Assembly (NCBI GenBank): GCA_022605405.1 | Contig: JABYQQ010000011.1 | Coordinates: 620,001 to 684,000 of the forward strand | Direction: 5' to 3' | Source: Earliella scabrosa | Taxonomy: Eukaryota; Basidiomycota; Agaricomycetes; Polyporales; Polyporaceae | DNA length: 64,000 nucleotides | Shown here: piece by piece, positions 46,492 to 59,754 of the stretch | How the letters are laid out: each line of letters starts with the position of its first letter | Numbering within the stretch: position 1 is the first letter of the stretch | Made by a program: the position numbers and the translations under genes | The notes under the pieces: generated by a model | Databases searched by the model: none | The model's input: the letters and a program-made list of their open reading frames with translations, nothing else | Told to the model about the DNA's origin: nothing

Positions 46492-49400
46492 CTAATGGCC
46501 GACTCCGAGTTCCCGGCCCACTTCCTTTAGGCAATCCTTGACAAGAGTCCGTGCATCGAGCTCCACCGCGTAACCCTCGCTCGATGAACCTTCGTCGGTG
46601 TTCGCCTTCGATTCAGTCGAAATGCGATGGGCGCTGGTCAGGACCCAGGCCGTGGGTGCTTTGCGGGGAATCGATACAATCTCGCAGAGGATCGGATAGA
46701 AATGGAAGAGATGCGCCTTCGTTGAACGCTTGACAGCGTCGGCGATTAGCTCAGAAGGTGATAGCGATTGATCGACGGCTGTAGCGGATAATCAGTCAAG
46801 CGAGCTCAACAAGACGATGGTTGAGTACGAACCGGGTTGCTCGACGCAGTATTGGGACGGGGTGTCGGAGAGTGCCGCCCATAACGTTCCAGGCCATAGT
46901 CGAAGCGCAAGCAATTTCCGCAGGACATACAATAGCTCTTCTTCTCGTGCTCTATTCATTCGTCAGTTACCGAAGAATGAATGCGGCATGAGATTGGCCA
47001 CACACCTCGGGAATGGTAGGTTACCCCGCAGAGACTCATCAGCCACGTATCCAACGAGAGTCATCCGACAGCGCTCGAGCAAAGAGGGTATGCTCAGAGC
47101 CGCGATGCGCTTCCGCGAAGGGATCTGGTCTGTGACAGGTGGCGGTCGGCTCGATGCATGGAAGTCTGCAGAGCCGTCAGGCACTCACCTTGCGAGGTAT
47201 CCGAACAGATCAGGAATAGTAGATCGAAGCACCAGTACGCAAAGCGCTCTCTGGGCAGGAATCGGCCAGAAGCGGTACTGCCAACTCCAATGGCCCCGTC
47301 GCCAAAGTTCTCGAGCTTGTTGAGTTCCTTCGACGACTGCGCGGGAGGTGACCTCCTCCCACCTCGAGGCAGGTGGTCGTCAGGCAGCGAAGAAGGCGAC
47401 GGGGGCAAGTCGTCGTCGGTCGTCCGTAGCCGGCTTCCCTGCTGAAGGACGCGTGCCAGCTGGGACACGATGTAGTCCGGGACAGAGGGCTCTCCCAGAT
47501 AAGGGACGACGTCTATCTCCAATGAGGCGATAAGCGAGAGGTCAAAATTCTCTTCAGACTCCTGGAGGTCAAGCGAGAACTGTTCGACCGCAGAGCTGCG
47601 GAGAGGGAGCTGTCAGCGAGGCCGCACTCCACCCACAAGGTTGCAGCCTACCAGTCAGCAAGGATGCCTCCACGGAAGGTATCGACCACCTGTCTCCAGA
47701 TTCCTTCGATCCTGTCGACGGGTATGGCTGGAAAGCTCCCGAATTAGAGACATCGGGCGATAGTGTTACCCATCCGCTTACTCACCGTCATGCAACTTCC
47801 GTATCTGAGGGCCACATTCTTTGACGATGCGCAAGAAGCTCGTGGTCGCCGTCTTCCACAGCGGTTGGTCCTTCCCGAACTTAGAGGGCGCCGGACACTC
47901 GTACTTCAACTTGATAGGAATGGAATACGCCTAGACCAGAAGCGCAGTCCGTCAGTCAACGGCGACTGAACCCTGAGACGCTCAGACGCGCACCGCAAAG
48001 ATGGTCTCGACCGTGCCGTCCGCGTATATCGCCGGGTCGTCCTTGAACCGGAGGAAGAGGTCGACCAGGAGGGGCATCGTCTTCTTCGACAGCGCGATGT
48101 AGCTCACGCGGCTGCTTGCGGTCCGGGAGCCCTTGGAGCCCGATGGCATGCTGCCCGGGAGAGGGATCTGGATGTCGAAGGCCGCAAGGAAGGGAAGCGT
48201 CGCATACTCCGAGAGGTCGCGAAGGACGAGGGAGATGACGCCCGGCGCCGTTAGCTCGATGCTATCGACCGCTTCCATTACGACTGCCTGTCGCCGCCGT
48301 TCATTTAGTCAGGAACCCGGCCGGAGAGTGTCAACACAGAGTACCCTACCTGGACGGGGCTTAGGGCGTCGATATCCGGCCTGAAGTCCGGAGAGCTCGG
48401 GTAGGTCAATACTCCTGCAAACATCGGTGAGTCTCTCTCAAGCCTCGACACTGAACTCTATCGGCGCAAACCCACCCTTAAGGATCGTCATGAGGCGCGT
48501 CAGGCGCTCGAGCGGCCATTCTCGATCTTTCAGTTGCCTCCCGGTGCTTCGTGTGCACCGTATAACGTCCACGTACGCCATGAGGCTCTCCTGAGTGAGT
48601 GGATTCGCGGCGGATGCCGCAGGGGTCGGGGTCGGGGGCGTGGCCTTCGCGTCAGGCGACGATACTTCGCTCTCAGCAACGGTGCTCCCCATCTCGTCAC
48701 ATGCACGCCACACGATCTCGAGGGCCTCCATTGTCCGTTCCTTAAGCTCGTCGGACGCCGGGCACGCCCTGATAGCTTTTTCCAGGCAGCGCAGCGCGGG
48801 CGCGGTGATGGTGCGGTTGTCGTAGAGCCACGAGTCCTGAATGTGGCCGACGAAGACGGCCCACGCCTTCGTGAACGAGTCGAGGAGCATGATCTTGCTC
48901 GTGAGGAAGTCGTGGAAGATGGACCCAATCGACTGCAGCGCCAGGATCTTTGACTCGTCCCACTGCAGGTCCGGCGGCGGCGCCGGTGACGCTGCCTGTT
49001 CCCCGCTAGCTGGCTCGATAGTTGCACTGCGACGGATCGAGGCCGTGATCGACTCCAGCAGCGGGAAGGTGACCTTCCAGATGCACTCGTCCCAGGTGTC
49101 CAGGCTGAGTGTGGCGCCGTAGAGCTGGAGGGTGCGGAACAGCGTCTGGATCGCGCCGACGCGCACCTCGGGCCGGCCGTCCGTGCACAGCCCGAGGACC
49201 TCCAGGAGGAGGAACATCCAGAGCGCGCTGTACTCGGGCTCTTTGTCTTCGTCCCTCCGCTTAGCCTGGATGGAGTCGGAGACACCCCAGAGGAGACTCT
49301 CCGCCGCCGTGAGGGCGATGTTGGTGTCGGCCTGTCGGCCGAACTGACCCAGGGTGCTGATGCACAAGCGGAGGTGCTCCGGAGAGAGGGAGGACAGCGA

Positions 49401-52400
49401 GTCGCAGACCAACGTGAGAGACTGGAAGGCAATCTTCACCAACGAGGTGTAGCCCTTCTCGTTCAGGTAGCCAAGGGGAGGGGGACGGTTCTTGCCCAGG
49501 TCTTGCATCGAATGCGAGGGTGAAGGCGTGGCTGGCGCAGACGGAGCGGGTAGGGCCTTGCAGACGCTTCCAAGCATCTCGAAGATCGTCTCCCATCCAA
49601 CGACCAGGGTGTGTCCCGAGGACTGCAGGATCTGGTGCAGCGTCTCGAGCCCCATGCGCCGCAGCTCAATGGTCGTACTGCTGCTGGCAGACCCAGCGGA
49701 GTCCGGGATGACCTGGAGCGCCAGCACATCCAGCACTCTGCGTTGCACGATGGGCTGGAGCTCGGCCGACGTTGTGACATTGCGCGGCACGACGACGAGG
49801 ATGTCGTCGAGGACGCGTGCGGCCTGCACCCGTATGGTCGGGGGCGCATATTGATGGCGCACCACGGACAGGAGATGGCCAGTAATCGGGTCCCACGCGA
49901 CATCGGGCGACCTGTATATGAGACGATGGATGTTGAGCATGGCGACCCCACCAAGCTTGGCTACGCCAAAGTCTCCACTGCGCTACACCACACAGTCAGC
50001 TATCTGAGACTTTCAAACGTAAGGTGATCAAGATCACATACCAAAGTGCGGGGCAAATGAATCCCGCTAACCCTCCTCCGGTGCGCAAGTCCCGCATCCG
50101 GCGACAGCGTGCCGCTTGGACTCACAGCGAGCTCCTCCATCGACTCGTTCACCGCATCCCCTGCACCAGTGTCCGACTGCATCCCGATCATCGCCGCGCT
50201 CAGCTTGCACAGCGCCTTCACAAAGTCGCAGAACGCGCCGTCCTCCAGGTTCTTCGACGCGTCGAACAGTCGCTGGATCGCGTGCTGCACGCTGTCCGGG
50301 TCCAGGTCCGCGAGCAGCGGGTGTCGCGGCCCAGGGGAGGACGGGAGCGGCGCCGTGGGCGGCTGCGGAGACCCTGCGGACGAGACGGACCGCGAGGCGG
50401 GCAGGGAGCCTGCCCCTGGGCCGATGGTGCTGCGCTTGTTCGACGGTGCCCGCGCGCCCTTCATCGTCAGCACGTAGTCCGCGTTCTGCAGCGCCTCGAG
50501 GATGTCGAACCAGCTCTCGCCCAAGCTACCCGCGAGGAAGAGCGCGCTCGCGACGAGCACCTTCAGGCACGCCATGTTGCGCTCTGACAGGCCCGGCGGC
50601 TGCGCGTGCCCGCCTGGCAGGGTGACACCCAGACTCTCGGAGATCGCGCTCGCGGCGGTGCGCGGGGTGCTGGGCTCCACGGGCACGTACGTGTCGATGC
50701 TAGACACGACACGCGTGGGGATCGCGAGCCGGGACAGACTCGTGAAGAACGCGTCGCGCGGGGTGGTGAGACCGAGCATGCCCGACACCGTGGTCAGCGC
50801 CTGGTAGCTCGCGAGCACGTCCACAAACAGCTCGTCCGAGAGGTTCGTCGAGATCAGGAACGACAGCGCCGCGAGGAGCGCGGGCCACCCGCTCTCGACC
50901 ATGTCGTGCACCGTACGTAATTGATGCGTGGTAGGGTCCTCTTCGGGTAGGGAGGAGAGATCCAGGGCGGGCGGCGCACGGATGACAGGTTCGCCGGCTG
51001 TGCGGGGCTTCTGGACCATGATCGAGTTGTACAACGGTGCCGTGAACGACGCGAATCCTTCACAGAGCGATACGAGACACTGGACGCCGAGGAGGTAGAG
51101 ATACGACTCTGGGATCGGTGGCGAGTCCGCCTTGTCGAGTTGGTCGATGCACTGGAGTTTCATCGCAGAGCCCTGGACGCTGAGACCCGCCTCCGTGGTC
51201 ATCATGTTCGCGACTCCGGACACGGTGGCGCTGGCCGCGCTCGCGACCATGCCCGCGACGCCGCCGACATCCAAAGCGTACGCGCCATCGGCGCTCGACC
51301 CTGCGTGGGTCGATACGCCTACCCCGAACATCTGTTGGCCAACACCGAGGAGTGCGGGCCGTTCGGTGACGAGGCGCTTGAGTGCCGTGCTTAGCGACGT
51401 AAACACCTTCGACCCGCCCTCTTCCGCGTCGTAGCGATCCCAGACGTTCCGCATGAGTTCTGCGTCGCTGCAGAGCCTGCGGAGAACGTGAGTGAGCTTT
51501 TCATGTCGCGAAGGCATGGACATACCCTCGCATGATCTCCATAGCGATGACGCGCATCCAGAGAGGCCGGACAGTGTGGCCTTGAACAGTATCCGTGGGG
51601 TCGCTGTCTCCACTCTCAGCCCCTATGATCCTGATGAGCAGCATGAGGAAGACCTCAGCCTCGGTCTTGAGCTCGACAGAGAATTGCTTCAGGAGCAAGA
51701 AGACGACGCGCGTGCATCGCAACGTGAGGGGGAAGTTGGGCCGGTCCGAGAGCGACTTGTGGACGAGCGGACACAGATGGTGCTGCAACAACAGCAGCAA
51801 TTCGGCGTGCTAGATAGCATCTCACAGTGAGCACTCGGCGAGAAGCCACATAGGAGAGATTACCTGGCGGAAAAGGTCATGGTAATTTGTCAACACGCTC
51901 TCGATGAGCTCGAGTGCGAACGTTTTGCGGAGGGACTCGAGCTTGAGAAAGCGCGGTTGCTCAGAGTTGGCTAGCAGACACAAATCCTCGAAGACGGCAT
52001 ACGCATCATGTGCGGACGGGCCGAGCTTCGTCGTTGCACCGTTCGGAAGAATGGCTTCGGTCTTCGCGCTCTCGGTGAGCTCATCCCGACGGTCCTCATC
52101 TACGACCTTGTCCACAACGAACATCACAAGTTGACGTAGTGTCGCCGCAGCCGTTGATGACACCACCGCGATGCGTGATTCTTGCAACCTGAAGCACAGC
52201 AAAAGTGCCTACATGACACCATAACCGCGTCTTAGTACGGGTGCGGATGCCGAGCTTAGTCAAACATGCACTCACATCGCCGAGAAGTTGTCCGTGGACG
52301 GCGGGAAAGTTGGTGATGAGGGATAGAAGCGTCTGAAGGATACGCAGCTGGATGTCGACGCCCTGGTTCATGCAGTCGCTCATGGTCGAGATGATGAGCG

Positions 52401-52875
52401 GGACGGCGGATTGAGGTACGGCCTTGAGGGCAATGAGGCGTTGGAGGGAGCCAAGGGAGATTGCGACTACTTTCGCGTTTTTGGTCGCGCAGCCCATAAA
52501 GACTGGTCGCAAGAGGTCGTCGGACTGTGGTCCATCTTGTGCGAGTATGAAAAACCCAAGCATGGGGAAGAGAAGACGAGGGCGCACCTGAAGCTAGGTT
52601 TGCGGTCGCTTGTTCTGGCGATGAGCGCAGAATGGCCAGGGACTTCTCCGCGGCCTAGAGAAAGAGGTCGTTAACCACCTCGTATGACACGGCGGAGGAA
52701 GATGCTGCTTTCAGGCAGAGGATGGAACTCACCTCGCGTACATCCGGATGCTTCCTCCTAGTCTCACTAGCAAGAGACTGTAGTGAGGACGAGACATAAG
52801 CGATGACCGTAGACAGTCGACAAGTCTTTGGCTACATACCTGAAGCTCAGTCACGAGAAATGCCAGGGAGCTCAT
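46492..52875 (-). CDS. MON2: Mon2 homologue (Arf-GEF-related endosome/Golgi trafficking scaffold)
   Basis: Mon2 is a large HEAT-like protein related to the non-catalytic parts of Sec7-family Arf-GEFs. It acts at the trans-Golgi and endosomes with Dop1 and the flippase Neo1. The start ATG at 52875 (MSSLAFLVTELQ) is followed by short exons carrying ASETRRKHPDVRE, EKSLAILRSSPEQATANLA and DGPQSDDLLRPVFMG. The DCB/HUS-like part (52.6-51.5 kb), the long central exons (51613-50000 and 49940-48438) and the C-terminal exons (48.4-46.5 kb: GVLTYPSSPDFRPDIDALSP, FAYWCFDLLFLICSD, LLYVLRKLLALRLWPGTLW) are all present. The coding frame could be followed throughout, so the gene looks intact, at well over 1,500 aa. 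It is divergent from the gene at 53391. Confidence 0.9.
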
Positions 52876-53390
52876 CTCGAGACGGCCTTGCTCGTCTAGC
52901 GAACGAGATGATGGAGAAACACCACGCGTGCGTCCTTCCGAGGTTGAGGTAGACTTTCAGGCTTGGTCGGTGCACGGTATAGCTGAGGCGGTCTGGCTGT
53001 AGGGATGAACTAGAGAGAAGAGCAGGAGAAGGGAGAGGAGTAGGAAGAGAGTTGTTTCAGCCTCCGCCGTCTGAGACTCAGAGTGGTGTGCATGGACCGA
53101 ATTTGGTGCGCGTCTATGTAGGCCGGCGGGGTACGCGCTGGGTACGCGCGTCGTGTTTTGCGTCTTTCCGAAGACTCTTCAACCAGCTTCAACAGCTCTT
53201 CTTCGTCTACAACCGCTACGGTGTCCACCTCTTCTCCAATACAAAAGTCTGCACGGCGACTTTGTGTCCCCTGCGTGTGAGACTACCTCGGGCAGTCAGA
53301 CTCTGTGTCGACTGTTTATACGGCGCTCACAAGGACTTTTTCCCCTCCACCAAGTTCTCCAATTCCCTCCAAGGTCGAGTGCGACACATC
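52876..53390. promoter_or_regulatory. Shared divergent promoter region
   Basis: 515 bp between the Mon2 start (minus) and the ATG of the unknown gene (plus). It is CT-rich toward the plus-strand gene. The reading frame of that gene is open back to 53052, but without an ATG, so this is taken as 5' UTR and promoter. Confidence 0.4.
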
Positions 53391-56073
53391 ATGGTGGCCC
53401 TAGGTCTGGACGGTGCTGAGACGATGGCGGTGTCGGAGGATGGTCAGTTCATCGTTACATCTCCCACTATGCCCTTCGTGCCCCGGCTCGTTCAAGGGGT
53501 TGTGTCCGTAACCCTCAAGGCCGACGGTTATTACGGCGTCGTCGACCCTCTCTTGTGGCCACAAATATACTCTCCTCGATATCCGTACCTCGCGGCCGTC
53601 AGAAAGAAACCCCTCGCCGACCATCCGCATGCGCCAATGTGGCGCGATCCATCTCCGACAGACTTCGAAGAAATCCCCGGCATACCTGTGCGCGGCATCG
53701 GCTGCTTTTCTTCATCCTTTCTCGAGCCTTTCGACCTCCTCGTCCAGCGGATGAACTCCCGCGTCAACGCATAAGGTATGCCTGCCACAGAGTCGACTAC
53801 GTCGTGACATGGTCACATTACCGTGACCAGTCCACGTGAAGCGCAAGATAAGTCTCATGTAAGTCTCTTAGTAGTTAGCACTTGTTACAATCCGAGTGTA
53901 CCGCTCGCCAAATTTTGGTAGATAGCACAGGGACATGTTTCTCAGTATGTTTGAAGTGCTTTCGGGTGTCCCAGAGCATGCCACTCAAGTGGAAGGACGA
54001 AGAGCCGGATGGTAGTTCTGCGCGCTTAATCAGCCTTGTTGACCCAAAATATCAGTCCGCGAGTGAACTTTTTGAATGCGACTCGTCAGAAGGACCGCAT
54101 CGACATTCGAGAACCGCATAAATGTAGATTCATCCATGGTCTATTACCTTGCGGTTCTGCTTTCTCGAAATAGGCGGTCTGGGAGTTCCCATTCAAAATG
54201 CAATGTCGCCCACCCGCCAAATCGGCGGCAGTGTGACAGATTGAGGTCACGTGACGTAGTCGATTCTGTAGCAGGCATACCTTACCTCCTTAGAGTAGGG
54301 CCTCAATCGGAATTATCTCACGACGTAGTCCGGCACTGTATGTGCATGCGTCTGGCCTTGTCCCGTCTCCGCTTCGTCCCCGCAACCTTTCGGGACCAAG
54401 TCCTTCAGCTCAGGACCCTCCAGCGTCATTGGATACTCGCAGATGCCTTCCTAGAGTTTTACCATCGTCTCGCGACTTACCTTGCATCCAATCACCCCCA
54501 ACCGCTGCAAACTACCTTCACAGGTACCTGGACGACAGACCCAGGAATCGCCCAGCAATTGCAGGAGCTCGGACTCCCTGTATGGTTTGTTCGTCAGCGA
54601 CAACTGCTACCAGATCGCGTCCGGACGCGGGGGGTGTTGCCATTCACCGAACCGGTCGAGATATGTGTAGACCGACACAGTGGAGCGTCTCCAATCTACG
54701 AGGGGTTAGTCGGAGACCGCCATCTGAAAGCCATATGCAGTCGTCATAGCCTCTATATGGATATATCCCATGTACCTGTCTCTTCGTCAACCATCTCTGG
54801 TCTTGGACGCATGCAGCCTCCACAACCTTCTCTATCTTCGACCGAGAGGCGGGTGAAGAAAGAACCAGATGAGAGCAGTTCCTTGATGGACCTTAAACTC
54901 CCGTTTCACTCCGTGGACTCCAAGAAAGACGTTTCATGCGAGAAGATAGCTCCATGGAGAGAAGTGCCTGCTCCAGGTGGCCCCGGTGCTACACGCTTGA
55001 AGCCCAAAGCTTCGCATTACAGTCCATGTAAGTATAGACTCACCCAGATTGGAGAACCTACACACGACTGACGGCATTTACAACCTATCACTACTTACCC
55101 CTCTTCAAATTCAGACGACCCGCTTCTCAGCGAGCGGATTCGGCGGAAAACACAGCCCGGGTTCTCCTTAGCTGGGCGCGATAAGTTCCTCGAATTCCCT
55201 CACCCATGGATGCCAAAAGGGATCCCCGCATGGGTGCAGGCGATGGCGAACGCGAAGCGTCCGCCGAGGACTCCCCCACCCGGCGACCCAGTGCCAGTGA
55301 GGGCGCTCCACGAGTACTGGGTGCCCGAGCCCGCAATCCTAGTCAGCCCAAACGACGAGGCCCGCAGGCTGCGGTACCTCGCCAACTGGCTGCGCACGCG
55401 TCCGGCCTGGATCTACGCTCTGAACGTCCCGAGCTCAAAGGCGAGAGCCATATCAAACCAGCACTGGCGCGCGTATCTGAATGGCCTGTCCGAACAGCCT
55501 TCGGGGGCTACCAGGACGGGCAGGCGGGCGCTCGAGATCAAGCAGCTCTTTGGCTCCGTGTGCCACGACGAGAACCTCAACACGGCGTGCTCTGGGGCCG
55601 TCGAGTGGCACGGACGATGGCTCACCGAAGTCACGCCAGACACGGCGCCGTGGGTGCTGTGGGAGGTGTTCGAGCTTGGATTCCGCTATGAGGTCCTCGA
55701 GCTCGACAGGCACATGCGCCCCGCGCGCGATGACATGGAGGAGTGCCAGCGCGAGGAGCTCCTGGCGCAGATGTTCCCGCAGCGGTGCCTGCGCGCGGTC
55801 CCCGCCCTGCCGGGCAAAGACGTGTCCGGGCTGTTCGCGCCCCTGCCCCACCGGCGTATCTACGCGCTAAACGTGCTCCGGGAGGTGCTCGTGCGGTGGA
55901 TGGGGTGCCCGGATGAGATTCGCCGGGCGGAGCCGTTGAGGATCACGGATTCCGTACAGTGTATCGTAGAGATGGAGACGCGGTTGGCCAAGTTCTATGT
56001 GGACACCTACGTGGCAATGGGAAAGAGAGCGCCGATTGTCCCGCACCTCGCACCGTTTCATGTTGAGATCTAG
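53391..56073 (+). pseudogene. 694-aa unknown protein gene, split by a MITE
   Basis: I do not recognise the family, though it looks like a conserved mushroom protein. Three segments, 53391-53773, 54285-55027 and 55115-56073, form one frame of 695 codons: a 509-bp MITE plus one TA interrupts the first exon, and a normal 87-bp intron separates the last two. The N-terminal part contains SEDGQFIVTSPTMPF and GVVSVTLKADGYYGVVDP. After the MITE come MRLALSRLRFVPATFRDQ, WTTDPGIAQQLQELGLPVWF and FTEPVEICVDRH. The C-terminal exon has ARRLRYLANWLRTRPAWIY and a helical end. The MITE puts a TAA stop at its edge, so the present allele should be truncated after about 128 residues. Everything else is undamaged, which points to a young insertion. 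Confidence 0.7.
53774..54282. mobile_element. 509-bp TA-flanked MITE inside a coding exon
   Basis: The left end AGGTATGCCTGCCACAGAGT and the right end (reverse complement AGGTATGCCTGCTACAGAAT) match over about 36 bp with few mismatches, running on through CGACTACGTC. TA flanks both sides (53772-53773 and 54283-54284), the target duplication of Tc1/mariner-type elements. The interior has no transposase frame. Removing the element plus one TA rejoins the host reading frame exactly. Confidence 0.9.
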
Positions 56074-56921
56074 TGCAAAGATGCCCGAGTGCTTGGTCCC
56101 GTGGACGTGTTAGCTCAGCTAGGACCATCTATCCTACACCTCCCTACACATTACATGAGATCGAAAATATTGTCGTGCTCACCACTCAGTAGTACTCATG
56201 CCTTGAGATCTTACTTACTGTTTCTGACCGTCTTGCTGCATCTTGGATGACCAACTCGGTGAGGACGGGGTATTGATATAACGCGGTATCACTTACCTTA
56301 CGTCTTGCGTATTGTACCTCTGTTAATGCACACACCACTCATGAGAAAGATTCGAGTGCCAGCTCGCATTCAGCTGAAGCCTGATGGCTTCAAGTTGAGC
56401 GCATCTTGACTCTTCGCCCCTTAATTGACTCGTTAATTCTTGATGAACAGTCAGTAAGAATAGAGAGACCCGCCACCAGTGCTATTTAAGCCCGCTTGGG
56501 CTAGCCAGACTTGTGTGAAGAATAACATGAACAGTCGCCAGTGACCACTTTGAACGGGAGGATATGTGGCGCCACCGTTACGTAATGCGATGCTCGACGC
56601 CCGCCGGCAACTGCCGTGACGTTCTAGCTTCGACAACCTTGTTCGCGTTCTTGATCCTGACGTAGTGACACTGACGAGTCATGTCTGGTAGCAACCAGTG
56701 AGCCAGTGAGTACCCTGCTCATATCGATCATGCTAGATTACGACCTGCTCAAGGTCTATTGCTTGTTCTGTATTACAGCGAAGTGATCATCGCGAAGAAG
56801 TCCCGAGATGGTACAATAGCATGCAGAAACCAAGTCCGAAAGCTCGTCTCCCCAATCGCCCTGTGCCGTCGAATTCAAATGCGGCCACTGGATGTTTGGG
56901 CGCATGGGCTGTGCGAGACAT
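56074..56921. other. Intergenic region without a recognised gene
   Basis: The 3' flanks of the unknown gene (plus) and of paralogue A (minus). Moderately AT-rich; only short open frames. Nothing else recognised. Confidence 0.4.
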
Positions 56922-57439
56922 CTAAGCAGCGATGAGCGCCTTGATCCAGTCCACCAGTCCCTGGTAGCTGTACACGCTCGCCACTGCTCCCACATAGGCA
57001 TGGAAGATCTGGAGCGTCTCCTGTATGTATGCGTTCGTCAGCTCAATTTCGCTCCTTCAGCGTACTCTATGCTCACCTCTCTGCTGTTCAGGTCGATGTT
57101 GGGCGGAACGCTTCGCATCTCCGCACGCCAGCCGTAGTTCTCGACCCAAGTCGAGGCGAACCCGCCGATGCTTCCATCTCTGTTCATCTATGACGGCAGT
57201 GGATAGACGTGGTGAGTTTTTTGATATATTTAATCGGAGTCAAGACTCACCTGGTGGCCATTCGCAGTGCGTCGACGAGGCGTCGTCGCCAGAGCGATGC
57301 TATAGGCAGCGTCGAGCATGACCTGCCCATACGTTGCGAGACGGCGGTTCTCTCCCGAGCCGGGCGCCGCGTGGTGTAGGAATACGTGCCATCGAAGGGT
57401 GCTGCTGAGCTCGGGAGCGGGTGGAACGAATGCAGCCAT
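56922..57439 (-). CDS. Tandem paralogue A, 132-aa small RNase III-like-fold protein
   Basis: First of three tandem paralogues on the minus strand. Exons 57439-57251 (63 codons), 57187-57077 (37 codons) and 57020-56922 (33 codons with stop) are all phase 0. Exon 1 contains LRWHVFLHHAAPGSGENRRL and YGQVMLDAAY, which resembles the start of an RNase III domain (THxS...NERLexLGDxxL). The acidic residues expected in the signature are altered (RLATYGQ), so catalysis is doubtful. Exon 2 has GGFASTWVENYGWRAEM and exon 3 AYVGAVAS then VDWIKAL. A TATA-like TATAAG lies about 115 bp upstream of the ATG. The fold assignment is weak; the gene itself is well supported by the paralogues. Confidence 0.65.
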
Positions 57440-58322
57440 TGCGATCGTCTTCGAAAGTAAGAGCGAAAGCGAAGAAAGTCTTTGGGGTTGCGAGAATAAA
57501 GAGAAGAATAATAGTGCGAGGTTGGTGAGGATCTCCCAGCTGGGCAGGCAGCGAACTTATACGCTTTCCCAATCTGCAGGTCCCGACTGCTCAAGCATCA
57601 TCGGATCGACGTATTCGGATTGTGGGGCGTCTGCGGTGCTACGGCTTTGCGTATTGTGGTTTGACACTGCTGCGCTCCGTCGCCGCCAGCCCGCAAATGC
57701 TCTGCGGAGACATGAGCATAGGGGACTGCAGACACATACTGTAGGTTGGAGCATGCGTCCGAGTCATTGATGTTGGTCGGCTGCCGCAGACAACCATGCA
57801 GGGTGGCTGTGTCAGGGCCGAGACCCTGTATACGGTGACGTGCAGGCTCCAGACCTCTGGATAGGCGGTGCGTTGCACGATGTTCTGTGGCATGATACTC
57901 ATCGACAGACTGTGTCTGAGATAGCCTTTTGGTTGCAGTGCAGCGGAACTACAAACGGTCTAAAACTTCTATGCAGAGGGATACACAGGAAGATGAGTCT
58001 GGTTGCTTCCAGCGGAACAATCCGCGTCCGAGCCGCTCATCGGAGGTAATGTTACGTCTCAACGAGTCCATTGTCTAATCGACTTGGCTGAAATTCGATT
58101 GATTAGATGGCGCACACCAGTAGATCACGAAGTGGTTCGATGGGACACATAAAATTCGCGACGCAGCAGAGGTACATCGACAAAGCGACTAGGTAAAGTC
58201 TACTACGCGCCAGCCACGGGATCAACAGTCCTACAGTCCAGACTCTCAGAACACGAATCCGAATACATCTATATCTCAGCGGTCGCAGCGATCCTTCCGC
58301 ACGGCCCATGCTGTCATCACGT
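57440..58322. other. Intergenic region between paralogues A and B
   Basis: This holds the promoter of paralogue A (TATAAG on the minus strand near 57555) and about 700 bp with only unrecognised short frames. Confidence 0.4.
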
Positions 58323-58842
58323 TCAGACAAGGAGCGCGATCCAGTCAAACAACGCGTGGTCGCCGTGCGCTTGGACGACCGCCCCGGCGTACGTCTGCAG
58401 AATCCTCAAGCTCTCCTGCATCCATACGTACATCAGCACCCCCATCAAGTCCGCGACCGAACCCAAAGACGCACCTGTGGGTTGTTGAGGTCCACGCCGG
58501 GCGGCACCGCAAGCATCCTCGCAGCCCATCCGTAGTTCTCGACCCACAGCGAGGCGAAGCCGGGGAGGCCGCCCTCCGCCGAGACCTACGATCGTCGTTG
58601 CGCGGTCAACACACGGTGCGGGATCGATGATGCTTGGTCTGACAGGCACTGACCCTCAGGGTGTTCCCGTCCATGTTCGGGTTCGCGGCGGCGAGGGCGG
58701 CGATGTACGCAGCGTCGAGCATCTTCTCGCCGTACATCGCGAGGCGGTGGTTCTCCTCGGACTCGGGCGCGGAGTGGTGCACGAAGACGTGCACCTGGAG
58801 CTCGATGTCGAGGGCGGGTGCGGGCGGGATGTGTCCGGCCAT
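58323..58842 (-). CDS. Tandem paralogue B, small RNase III-like-fold protein
   Basis: Start ATG 58842. The first exon encodes 63 residues, exactly as in paralogue A (MAGHIPPAPALDIE, then VFVHHSAPESEENHRLAMYG and MLDAAY), ending at NTLR with donor GTCAGT. The second exon has GLPGFASLWVENYGWAARM and VPPGVDLNNPQ. The third is ESLRILQTYAGAVVQ, then ALFDWIALLV and the stop at 58323. The signature residues read RLAMYGE, so the acidic pair of active RNase III is only partly matched. An in-frame upstream TTG could extend the frame, but homology favours this ATG. TATATAA lies about 125 bp upstream. Confidence 0.65.
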
Positions 58843-59754
58843 CGTGCAGTGGTTGGTTCGTTGAAGTTGGAGAGGGAAGGCGAGTTGGGGAGTTGAGGGT
58901 GAGGTGAGCGAGTTCAAGTGCGAGGGCGGTGAAGACTTGCTGACGGTCGGACAGGGTGTGGTTATATACTGTCGTCCTCTACCTCGTCCATCTCCGGAGA
59001 TCGAGCATTTGTGAAGAGCGTTGAACTCCGGCCTGCGAGATTAGGATCGTAGGTGCAGCCACCCTGCGGCGCCATGCCTCCGCGCGTCCACCTCTGGATC
59101 TCGACGACGTCTCAGAATCCGCCCCAGGGCTGCGATCTGAACCACGCAGAACTCGACGCACCCAGCGAGTCACGCATATATTCAACACCTGCGTGTGGTT
59201 GCGGGCGCGGTTTCCTGATAATGGCTGCAGGCGATGTCCGAGACGGTCCAGACTCGGAGGGCGAGTCCAATCATCGACTCAGAGCCATCGAGTCATCGGC
59301 GACATGTCGGCCGCAGAGCTTCTTCAGGTCAGTGACGAGGTCTACGCGATGTGACGAGGCTCATCGATGCTTATTCCCAGGATTATGGGGCCGCGTTGGG
59401 TTCATGTGGCGGTGGCGGGACCGAGGTGTACAAGTACCTTCGCATCTGCGGCGATCCGTGGTGGACACTCTCATGCTCCCTCGACGGGACCCGTCTATCT
59501 GGTTCGAACGTGCAAGGCGGTGACGTGGTAAGGGGGCCACATTAGATCCACCCAAATAGATCAATATCACGAGAAACGAGACCGTAACATAGTGACAGCA
59601 GCAAGTACGTTGAAGATTCTCTATTACACATGCACAATAGACTGCAATCACAATCACTGTCACAACCGAGTCGCACGAGCCTAAAACATAGTCTGCAGGC
59701 ACAACCCATTCATGATCTGGGTGGTACGCATCAGCCTCGCCCAGGCTTCAAGCT
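58843..59754. other. Intergenic region between paralogues B and C
   Basis: The promoter of paralogue B (TATATAA on the minus strand near 58965) and a stretch with plus-strand open frames (59053-59523) that I do not recognise. Confidence 0.4.
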
